The notes beneath the pieces were generated by a model, which saw only the letters and a list, made by a program, of their open reading frames with translations, ran no database searches and had not been told where the DNA came from. Positions 53,399 through 61,544 of a stretch of 64,000 bases of DNA are shown piece by piece. Positions within the stretch are counted from its first letter, which is position 1, and each line of letters begins with the position of its first letter. The translations under genes were made by a program, and so were the position numbers. The DNA is from Zavarzinella sp. (GTDB taxonomy: Bacteria; Planctomycetota; Planctomycetia; Gemmatales; Gemmataceae): positions 372,001 through 436,000 of the forward strand of contig JAWKTI010000002.1 of the NCBI GenBank assembly GCA_041399155.1, read 5' to 3'.

Positions 53399-55756
53399 TC
53401 AATCGAAGATGCCCGGTTTTCCACCCATCGGATCGGCAGATTGATTGAGCTTCTGCGTCGCGATGTTGACCTGATTGACCCAGTCGTGCCAGGCTTTTTC
53501 CCGCTCTTTGCGAACATCATCGGCAGCATCAACCGCAGCAGTTTGCAGCACCAACTGCCCATCAATCAGCAGCAGCACTTCAGAGGCAGAGGTATCGGTC
53601 ATGGTTTTCGAGAAACCAGACCCCACAGGTTTGAGGTACTGCGATACTTTGCCACCAGAGATATCGACCGCCAGAATCCGTCGTGGTGCAACCGGTTCGA
53701 AGAATACCCCACGTCGCTCGGGATCTTTCTCATCTTTTTTTCGCACGGGCCGAGTGGCACCTTCAGGCGGTGGTCGCAGTTCAAACGTGGTGTAAATCGA
53801 CGACCACAATGGCAGTGGGGTAAATGATTTTCCGTAAACATACTTGCCACGTTCTGCCACCAGTTCCCCAATCACCCAGTCGCCTACTGGTTCGGTCAAG
53901 GTGCCGCTGTTCAGTTTGATGTGGTCGTACCAGCGATGGAACTGCAGCAGTGCCTGACCTTCTTTCAAGTCAGTCACTTTCTGTGGTTCTTTCTTCTCTT
54001 CTGCAGAAAGTGGCAGCGGGTTCGAAGTTTTTTCGTTCATCACATACATGTAGCTGGATTGTGGCACCGAAATCACATCTTTCAGTTCAAACCAGTCTGC
54101 CGGTGGCAGTTCTTTCATTAATGCATGAGAAGTGATGGATACATCATCTTTGCGACCGAAGTTGGGGTTCTTCAGACGCACCCGCATCCGGTATTCGTAC
54201 TTGTAACCTTCTTCGATGGTGTTATCGAACACACGAATATACAAGTGGGAAGGTGGGGTGACATTAGTCATGGTCACGCCGGACCCACTGCCTTCCTGGC
54301 CACCTGGCATCCCCACACCTGGCCCCATGGGGGATGATGGCAACTGGAAGCTGCCTTCGCCCTGACCATAGTTAAAGGCATCGGAAGGGATCCCACCACC
54401 GAGGTTGCCGAAAGAGGGATCTTCGGAAGAATCTTTAAACCACGATTCCGGTGGGCCATTATCTGTTGGCTTGCGGGTGCGGTTATATTGTTCCTGTTGT
54501 TTCTTGATGGCATCCGCAATGGTAGACAACTGACACTTCGGATACGTACCAGAAACCTGTTGTGGCAGGCTGGGGGTGGTCAGGCTGGGCTGAATCACCA
54601 CATAGTAGTAGTCGTTTTCCAGTGCTGCTGGTGCAATACCAAAGCGGAGGAAACGGCTGTTTTCCTTGTAATCAATGTTGGTCCAGTCGGAGACCACCTG
54701 AGTGCCACGTTTGGTGCGGCGTTCCAGGTCGATCCCGGCAAATACCGGCATATCGTATGGACGGGTATAGAGATCTTCGGGCTTAGCGTAACGCAGATGC
54801 TTGGCAAATTCGCGTAATTGCTCTGCATATGGAAACGAAGCCTGCAGAATCGCCATCCGTTGTGGTTTGATGGTAACTGCCAGTTTGCTGGTGCTGAGGA
54901 TCTGTTTCAAATCATCAGCAGATTTGACTTCCACATATTCCACGCCATAACGTTGGCCGGAATCGTAGCCAGCATCAGCACCACTGCCACCGAATCCCAG
55001 ACCACCTTCACCTTCGGGCATGCCGAAGCCTGGGCCACCTGGAGTGGGAGGTGCACCAGGTACACCAGGACCACTACCACTACCCCGTCCTGGGCCACCG
55101 ATACCGGGACCACTACCGCTGCCCATGCCTGGCCCACCGGGGAATCCAGGGCCACCAATACCTGGGCCACCACCTTCCGGTCCACCTGGGAAGCCACCCG
55201 GGAACTGTGGGGGCTGCGGTCGACGGGGCGGGGGTTTACCATTGAACAGATTCTTAATCGCATCTTCTGCTTTTTTCGAAGCAGGTTTTTCGTTTTTCTG
55301 TAATTTGACAACCGCCACCTTGGGGTTTTGCCCTGGGGTGAAAATAATGTCTGGTGCGACCAGTTTCAACCAGGCCAGATTCGCCTGTGCTTCCACCAAC
55401 GATAATACTGGTGGGTTGCGCCGACGACTGTCAGGAGGCAAAGTTGGGTCAAATGGTTGGGTTGCGGGCAAGCCACCTGCGATTTCTGGCAGTTTCACCT
55501 GTTCTACAATCGCACCTTTCAGTGGATCAATCGTGACGTTGTCCGATTGCATCTGACTGCGGAGCGTCATAATTTTATTGTTGATTTCCTTAGCATAGGC
55601 ATCCGGATCCTGATCAGATCCTGAAGTAGCCATCAGGCCAAGTGCCAGAAAAACGACACCCACTACTCCACCGATGCCGAGGAGTAATTTGTCGCCTTTG
55701 TCCAGAAACAGCTTGAGGAGTCCATCACCTCCCCCTTTCTTTGCTTTTGCCATCAT
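53399..55756 (-). CDS. Single-pass membrane protein of the pilus-type operon (third gene)
   Basis: 785 residues. One membrane helix at about 29-47. A Gly/Pro-rich stretch at about 172-265 is built from GGPG and GSGSGPG units. The remaining large periplasmic part has mixed alpha/beta character (for example LRFGIAPAALENDYYYVVIQP) and no family I recognise. By position after the PilM/PilN-like and PilO-like genes it may fill the role of PilP or a planctomycete-specific platform part (inference). Gap to the preceding gene is 58 bp. Confidence 0.7.
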   Translation of the reverse strand: MMAKAKKGGGDGLLKLFLDKGDKLLLGIGGVVGVVFLALGLMATSGSDQDPDAYAKEINNKIMTLRSQMQSDNVTIDPLKGAIVEQVKLPEIAGGLPATQPFDPTLPPDSRRRNPPVLSLVEAQANLAWLKLVAPDIIFTPGQNPKVAVVKLQKNEKPASKKAEDAIKNLFNGKPPPRRPQPPQFPGGFPGGPEGGGPGIGGPGFPGGPGMGSGSGPGIGGPGRGSGSGPGVPGAPPTPGGPGFGMPEGEGGLGFGGSGADAGYDSGQRYGVEYVEVKSADDLKQILSTSKLAVTIKPQRMAILQASFPYAEQLREFAKHLRYAKPEDLYTRPYDMPVFAGIDLERRTKRGTQVVSDWTNIDYKENSRFLRFGIAPAALENDYYYVVIQPSLTTPSLPQQVSGTYPKCQLSTIADAIKKQQEQYNRTRKPTDNGPPESWFKDSSEDPSFGNLGGGIPSDAFNYGQGEGSFQLPSSPMGPGVGMPGGQEGSGSGVTMTNVTPPSHLYIRVFDNTIEEGYKYEYRMRVRLKNPNFGRKDDVSITSHALMKELPPADWFELKDVISVPQSSYMYVMNEKTSNPLPLSAEEKKEPQKVTDLKEGQALLQFHRWYDHIKLNSGTLTEPVGDWVIGELVAERGKYVYGKSFTPLPLWSSIYTTFELRPPPEGATRPVRKKDEKDPERRGVFFEPVAPRRILAVDISGGKVSQYLKPVGSGFSKTMTDTSASEVLLLIDGQLVLQTAAVDAADDVRKEREKAWHDWVNQVNIATQKLNQSADPMGGKPGIFD

Positions 55757-55814
55757 CTATCTCCTGGTGGGCTAATCCATTCATCACAAGTTCAGTTATC
55801 AAAAACCATCAACA

Positions 55815-57677
55815 TTATACACCACCCTTGGGAGCTGGGATTGCCGGCCCTGGGGGCGGTATGGCTGGGCCAGCCGGGGTTTTGGGCAGCGGATTGTTCG
55901 GATTGTTATTATCCTTTTGCGTCGCAGGCTCGACATATTTTTCATAGACCGAAGCAATTCCATACACCGAGTATTCTACCAGACTTCCTATGACCGCGTC
56001 TTCATCGCGACTGGCAGCATTGCCCAGCCAATCGGAAGAGCCTGTATAACCACCAGAGCCTGGGCCAATCGAACCTGGGCCTTCGCCACGTCCATCCTGA
56101 TCACCCGGCATCGGTGGCAGAAAACCTTCTCCACCACCTGGAACACCTGGCATGGGGAAGCCTGGGCCACCTTCCGGTGAACCAATACTCCCACCGGGAT
56201 TGCCATAACTGGAATTGGCACCAATCGAAGAACGGTTGATGCGGGTCCAGTGAGTTTGCACAATTTGCATTCTCAAATCAGAGTTTTCCAGTGCGGCCAG
56301 AAAGTCCAGAGTGAACGCCTGATCGACTAACACAGACAAACCAACAGGAATCGCCCGTACCTGTTCTGTGCGGGAAAGATACCGGCGACGTGGCAACATA
56401 TTGGTGGTGTAGTCACCTACGGCAGCCTGTTGTGCACCTCCAGAACCAGGACCACCTGGGATTCCAGGGCCGCCACCTGGGCCACCAATGCCAACTCCGG
56501 CGGGTGCACCACCTGGGCCGGGCATTCCGCTACCCATTCCATCTGCTCCACCAACGGGTGCGGCGGCGGCTTTCTCTGCTTCCGCTTCTTTTTCACTGAA
56601 TGGAGTCATCTGAAGCTGGGCATTAGCGTGCTTGGCACTTAACTTTGTCAAACTGATTTTGTTCAACTGCTTCACTGGTGCAGTTCGTGGATCGAACACC
56701 TGTTCGACCCGCACAATCCTGTTCACACTGCGAAACAGCGAATGCTTCGATTGCACAAAAGGTATTTCCATCGAAGCCAACGAGTCCAGATGGCCCGGTA
56801 ACTGGGTGCCTTCCACATGGAACTCAAATGGTTTTTCCTGTTCATCATCGGTAAACCAAACATTGAAGATCAGGTCTCGAGTGGCGTTAAACGATTGCAG
56901 GCGATTGGTAAGATTAGTCAATCTGCCCTTCAATAACTGTGCCCCACCCATGCCGGCTTCCAAACGCAGATCCAAACGCCAGATTCTGTTGTATACGGTC
57001 ACATTACGTTCTGTATTCGTGGGTGGGGGATTTGTTAAGCGGTTGGCCATCAGCACTTTAGGTGCGTTGGGTGCCCCTACACGGTGCATGATTGATACAT
57101 CTTTGTTTACTTTGGCAATTGCCCGCACCACTGCTGCCTGCACGGAAAGATCTTCGCGAGCCAGCCAGATTTCTTCAGAAGATGGCCTCTTGGCCCACTG
57201 CATGATTGGGCGATCGAAGGCATACTGCCAGCCACCACCGAATTGTAGTGGGGCAACATCCTTCGCAAGTTGTTCGTAACCTTCAATGAAGCGATCTTTC
57301 ACAGCATCCGCAAAGGAACTGTCGTTGATTGGATCACCGAATTTTTTCCCAGTAACTTTATTAATCTGTTCTTCACCCAGCGATTCAGGCCAGTAAAACA
57401 GGCCGCTTTGCAGCTTGGCCATTTCCTGCCAGCGCTGGTTCCGCAGTTTAAACAGTTCTTCTTTCTGAGCTTCGTGCTGCGCAATCAGTTTTTTCGATTG
57501 CGACTGCAGGCTCAGAAATTCCTTTTTGTTTTTGTCGTTTTCTTCAGTCTTGGCGACGATGGTGCTGTCAACGTCTAAAAACACCCCGGCCCAGATCAGA
57601 ACGATGCCGATGACCACTGCAATGAGCAGTAACCAAAACATCTGCTTTTTCATCTTGTCAGCATTTGCTTTTGCCAT
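55815..57677 (-). CDS. PilO-like single-pass membrane protein (second gene of the operon)
   Basis: 620 residues. One membrane helix at about 13-32, then a coiled coil (about 38-85, repeated Lys, Glu and Leu), then a globular periplasmic region, two Gly/Pro-rich inserts (about 395-425 and 525-565), and a short C-terminal part. Helix plus coiled coil after PilM/PilN is the layout of PilO, but there is no clear sequence match, so the name is by position. Gap to the preceding gene is 49 bp. Confidence 0.65.
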   Translation of the reverse strand: MAKANADKMKKQMFWLLLIAVVIGIVLIWAGVFLDVDSTIVAKTEENDKNKKEFLSLQSQSKKLIAQHEAQKEELFKLRNQRWQEMAKLQSGLFYWPESLGEEQINKVTGKKFGDPINDSSFADAVKDRFIEGYEQLAKDVAPLQFGGGWQYAFDRPIMQWAKRPSSEEIWLAREDLSVQAAVVRAIAKVNKDVSIMHRVGAPNAPKVLMANRLTNPPPTNTERNVTVYNRIWRLDLRLEAGMGGAQLLKGRLTNLTNRLQSFNATRDLIFNVWFTDDEQEKPFEFHVEGTQLPGHLDSLASMEIPFVQSKHSLFRSVNRIVRVEQVFDPRTAPVKQLNKISLTKLSAKHANAQLQMTPFSEKEAEAEKAAAAPVGGADGMGSGMPGPGGAPAGVGIGGPGGGPGIPGGPGSGGAQQAAVGDYTTNMLPRRRYLSRTEQVRAIPVGLSVLVDQAFTLDFLAALENSDLRMQIVQTHWTRINRSSIGANSSYGNPGGSIGSPEGGPGFPMPGVPGGGEGFLPPMPGDQDGRGEGPGSIGPGSGGYTGSSDWLGNAASRDEDAVIGSLVEYSVYGIASVYEKYVEPATQKDNNNPNNPLPKTPAGPAIPPPGPAIPAPKGGV

Positions 57678-57726
57678 GTGTGCTCTACTCCCACGCTGAA
57701 CAGGTCAGCATGTTTTGGCAATCGGG

Positions 57727-60300
57727 TTATCTGTATCCACCATTCGGGTCGGTCCCTGCAGGTGCGGCTTCCAGGATTTTGATTTCACGTAACTGGTCGG
57801 AAGGTGTCGGTTCTTTCCAGACAAATGTAATGATAAATTCGTATCGGGGCTTTGCTTTGACAGTGGAAAGCGTACTTCCTGAACCAGGCACACCCGGGCC
57901 CGGAATTCCAGGTCCACCGGGGCCAGGTATCCCTGGTCCGGGACCACCTGGCATAGGAATGCCTGGAAATCCAGGCGAAGGAGATTCACCACCAGGACCA
58001 CCTGGTCCTCCGGGAATTGCACCACCAAAGGGACTGCCTGCACCATTGGTGGCACTGCTGCCAATCGGCGTCCAGGGTGGGGCAGCAGGTGCCGCAGCAC
58101 CGCCACCACCAGGATTGTTGGGGTCGCCACCGGGCATCGCCATGCCTGGGCTGCCACCAGGGCTACCGACGCCACCTGGCATTCCAGGTCCTGCACCCTG
58201 TGCGGCTGCGGGACTGATCAAGGAATCGAGCAGGCTGTTGCCGATGTACATGAAACGATCTTTGGCTGGGTTTTTATCTTCCCATACATTGAACATGGTA
58301 ATGTGGCTGATTTTGCCCAGAATAGGATCGGTTGTGATCGGTTTGCCATCCAGTCCGTTGGGTGCAATCCGACCTTTACTGATCAGATTCCACAGAATCG
58401 TATCGCGAATGAAGCGTGCCGTTTCCGAAGTAGGCAGTGGCTTCCAGAAGGTTGAGCCGCGGATTTCAACGATCCAGCCTTCCCCTTCGGGCCGAAGTTC
58501 TTCTGCTACTTCTTCGCCAGGTGCCTGATTGTTCGTAATCTTGTCTGCCGGCCACCAATCCTGGGGATAATAATCTGAACCAGGGAAGCGACGGCCAGGT
58601 CCGATCTGCTTCAAGTGCAGCTCGCCCATGCGATCATAGACACCTTTCAGATCTTTGGTGTAGCGGGTGTGCACCGTTTCCAGATCGATCATGGCCAGGA
58701 ACTGGCGAAGATCATCATCGGTCAGTGCGGTTAATGGGTCGATCCCTTTGCCAAGCCGTTCCTGAAACTTCTGAATTGCCCGCACGCCGGTGGGGGGATT
58801 GTCTGCACCGACACTCCAATAAGACTGCAATTCCGGTGAGGTCATGTTGCCGTTGGGGCCAGGCACTGGCAGGCAGCCAATAACGAAGCGATTCAGTTCC
58901 ACCCAGTTGGGGCGTTCTGCCTGACCAGCAATAATCGATTCGACCTGCTTCTGGGTAGCAGCCACTTCTGCTTTGCGGCCTTCAATATTGGTCTTAATCG
59001 TACCAACTTCTGTTTTCAGTGGTGCGGTCAGTTTTATTGCTTCTTCGATTTTCTTATCAGTTACCTGCTTGTACGGAATTGAATACCCATATGCCAATAC
59101 GGTGGAACCAAGCAGCATACTGGCTGCGGCAACCACTGCGTAAGGCTTCTTGGCACGGATTTTTCGCTCCACCGTAATTTCCGGTGGGAGCAGGTTGGTG
59201 CCCAGGCGGGCCAGCCCTAAACCTTGCAGTGCCAGACCGTAAGCCACTGGGTAGCTGAGGATATTTTCCTGGAATACCTGCGATTGCTGCACCACCTCGC
59301 CTTCCAAACGATCGAATTTGGCAGGTTTTTTAACTTCGATGTTCAGTTTGTCTGCTAGATATTTCTGCAAACCGGGCAGCTTAAAGGCACTGCCCAGGCC
59401 CACCATAAAGCTAACGTGGGCATCTTTGTGTGTGCTGGTAAAGTAACCCAGCGAACGGGTCACTTCCCCCACAAATTCACTCAGCACTGGTTTTAGTGAT
59501 TTCAGAATATTCTGAAGTTCGGGCGATTTGGCTGCGTTGCGCTTCAGGTGCTCTGCTTTCGCGAACGTTAATTTCAAATCGCGAGTCAGTGCGCGGGTAA
59601 AGTGGTTGCCACCTAACGGAATAGGACGCTGCCAGATAATCCGGAAGCCGTCTGTAATGACCAGGTTTGAAGCGTCCGTTCCCATGTCCAGGGCAACAGC
59701 ACATGGCTTTTTGCCCACGGTGGTGGCTGGGGAGGTGTCGCCATCGGCACCACCCCGCTTCAGGATCTCGTAAGTCAGGAAGTTCAGCAGGGCCAGTGGC
59801 ACCATCTGAATCTGGTGGATTTCGAGTTTCACCTGTTGAAAATGGCCCATGTACCGGCTGATCACGTCGCGTTTCATCGCGAACAGACCGATTTCGGTAT
59901 CCATCGCGAAACCATCTGCGACGGTGCCTTCGCCAATTTTCTGAAAATCCCACACCACTTCTTCCAGTGGGAAGGGGATCTGCTGGCGGGCTTCAAATTT
60001 CACAATGTCGGCAATTTTCTTTTCTTCGACTGGTGGCAGCTTCACAAATCGCGCCAGACCGGACTGTCCGGGTACACCCAACGCCAGAATGTCCCCCTTG
60101 GTGGGGTTCCGTGAAATGAACTTTTCCAGTGCGTCCCGTGTCAGTTCATCCGGGTTGGCATCCGGCTGCGACAAAATCTTCGGATGTTCCACGTAATCAA
60201 ACGCGGTGGCAGTCAATTTGCCATCAATCATCTGCATCCGTACTGCCTTCAGGGCACACTGACCAATGTCGATTCCCCAAACGCCTGGATCTACTGCCAT
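57727..60300 (-). CDS. PilM-PilN-like fusion: actin-like ATPase plus inner-membrane platform protein
   Basis: 857 residues. The first 360 are a PilM-type actin-like domain: GIDIGQCALKAVRMQ, then FEARQQIPFPLEEVVWDFQ, ALDMGTDASNLVITDG and the SHS2-like part; these belong to the type IV pilus/type II secretion assembly families. A membrane helix at about 383-405 follows, then a PilN-like coiled region (about 408-455) and a periplasmic domain (about 470-685). Residues about 690-815 are Gly/Pro-rich. PilM and PilN are separate proteins in most bacteria. First gene of the minus-strand operon with the two genes after it. Confidence 0.82.
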   Translation of the reverse strand: MAVDPGVWGIDIGQCALKAVRMQMIDGKLTATAFDYVEHPKILSQPDANPDELTRDALEKFISRNPTKGDILALGVPGQSGLARFVKLPPVEEKKIADIVKFEARQQIPFPLEEVVWDFQKIGEGTVADGFAMDTEIGLFAMKRDVISRYMGHFQQVKLEIHQIQMVPLALLNFLTYEILKRGGADGDTSPATTVGKKPCAVALDMGTDASNLVITDGFRIIWQRPIPLGGNHFTRALTRDLKLTFAKAEHLKRNAAKSPELQNILKSLKPVLSEFVGEVTRSLGYFTSTHKDAHVSFMVGLGSAFKLPGLQKYLADKLNIEVKKPAKFDRLEGEVVQQSQVFQENILSYPVAYGLALQGLGLARLGTNLLPPEITVERKIRAKKPYAVVAAASMLLGSTVLAYGYSIPYKQVTDKKIEEAIKLTAPLKTEVGTIKTNIEGRKAEVAATQKQVESIIAGQAERPNWVELNRFVIGCLPVPGPNGNMTSPELQSYWSVGADNPPTGVRAIQKFQERLGKGIDPLTALTDDDLRQFLAMIDLETVHTRYTKDLKGVYDRMGELHLKQIGPGRRFPGSDYYPQDWWPADKITNNQAPGEEVAEELRPEGEGWIVEIRGSTFWKPLPTSETARFIRDTILWNLISKGRIAPNGLDGKPITTDPILGKISHITMFNVWEDKNPAKDRFMYIGNSLLDSLISPAAAQGAGPGMPGGVGSPGGSPGMAMPGGDPNNPGGGGAAAPAAPPWTPIGSSATNGAGSPFGGAIPGGPGGPGGESPSPGFPGIPMPGGPGPGIPGPGGPGIPGPGVPGSGSTLSTVKAKPRYEFIITFVWKEPTPSDQLREIKILEAAPAGTDPNGGYR

Positions 60301-60651
60301 ATCAATTCACTCCAAAAGGATGAAACGACGACCCAAAATGTACCGACGATACCCACCAGGTAAACACCTGGCTGCCATTATTAATGTAGGTAAGTTGGCA
60401 CGTGGGCTAGATGTCCCATCTCATTGATTGTCACCTATTTTCAGGATACAGGAAGCCAGAACATCCAATCCATAAAAATTTAACCGATTTCTCATGATTT
60501 GCCAATTGATCGGCCGGTTCAACCCGATCAGTTGGGATGATTTTCGCTATTCGCCCATACAGACTATCATTAGACGGGATAGTTTGTCAACTAACACAAC
60601 GATTTTGAAGCCAAAACGTTTGTAACGATTTGCAATATTTTGCCAAAAATG
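60301..60651. other. 351-bp gap holding the pilus-operon promoter region
   Basis: No gene seen. It must contain the promoter of the pilus-type operon on the minus strand. A 12-bp-arm inverted repeat (CCAATTGATCGG at 60502-60513, CCGATCAGTTGG at 60524-60535, one mismatch or G-U pair) lies about 200 bp upstream of the operon start. It could be an operator or the transcript end of the exported protein gene to the right. Confidence 0.5.
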
Positions 60652-61314
60652 TCAATTTTTTAACAAATCAGCCACTGCTTTCTCAATTGCAGCCAAATCA
60701 TCTGCGGTGGAGCCTTCCGAACGGAATACCCAGCGGTGCCGGATTCGGAAGTCGTTGTACAGCAATACCACAATGTCGTCTTCCGGGCCAAAACCAATCG
60801 CCTGCACTTCTGGTGGCACTACAGGTGCTGCAGCACCATCGGGCGTAATCGTGGCGGAAGCCAATCCAACCGTTAATAATTTGGCACCCAAGCCGTTTGC
60901 GAATGTTTCCAGTTCGGTCTTTTTTGCGTCGCGGGTTTCATCTTTCCGATATTCATTCGTCAATGTCAGAAAAACCGAATAGGTTCCCAGCCGACTGCGG
61001 GCGTGTTTCACAGCCAGTTCATCCTGTTTTTTCAGCAGTTGTACCGTGGGACTATCCGCATCTTTCGGAACTTGCCGCACAAATGTCGCCAGTGTGGGGC
61101 GCAACCCATGATCGTTCACCAAATCGTGAAACTTATTCTTGCGATTGTGCACATCTGTTTCGGGAAAACGTGGCTCGCTGATAATGAACGCCGAAAACCC
61201 ACGAGTAAGGCTACTTCCCACCTGACCTGGTGCGGGGGCAGGTTCCTGAGCAGAGATATTGGCCGCTGCAGCAATTAATATTGTTGAGAATGCAAAAAGT
61301 TTTTGAAAATACAT
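60652..61314 (-). CDS. Exported protein of unknown function
   Basis: 220 residues. A signal peptide is present (MYFQKLFAFSTILIAAAANI, then SAQEPAP). The mature part has a thioredoxin-like alternation of strands and helices (FVRQVPKDADSPTVQLLKKQ; GTYSVFLTLTNEYRKDE) but lacks a CxxC motif. I do not recognise the family with confidence; redox-inactive thioredoxin folds and small planctomycete exported proteins remain possible. Single gene before the pilus-type operon. Confidence 0.6.
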   Translation of the reverse strand: MYFQKLFAFSTILIAAAANISAQEPAPAPGQVGSSLTRGFSAFIISEPRFPETDVHNRKNKFHDLVNDHGLRPTLATFVRQVPKDADSPTVQLLKKQDELAVKHARSRLGTYSVFLTLTNEYRKDETRDAKKTELETFANGLGAKLLTVGLASATITPDGAAAPVVPPEVQAIGFGPEDDIVVLLYNDFRIRHRWVFRSEGSTADDLAAIEKAVADLLKN

Positions 61315-61544
61315 GAATTTCTACCCCAGATATACTTTCAGGTTGGCAGGTTTCCCACGGTGCGTCAAGTGTATCTGGCCGGCGAAGTGGTGAGAATTGT
61401 ATGAAAAGGTCTGCTTGCACCGATCAGCCACCAGAATTGAGATGAAAATGATTGCTTGGAACTACTTTTTGCTGAAAAGATTATCCATTTAGGCGGCAGG
61501 ATATGTGGACAATTGTATTCTATTAATTTCGAACAACACCCCAA

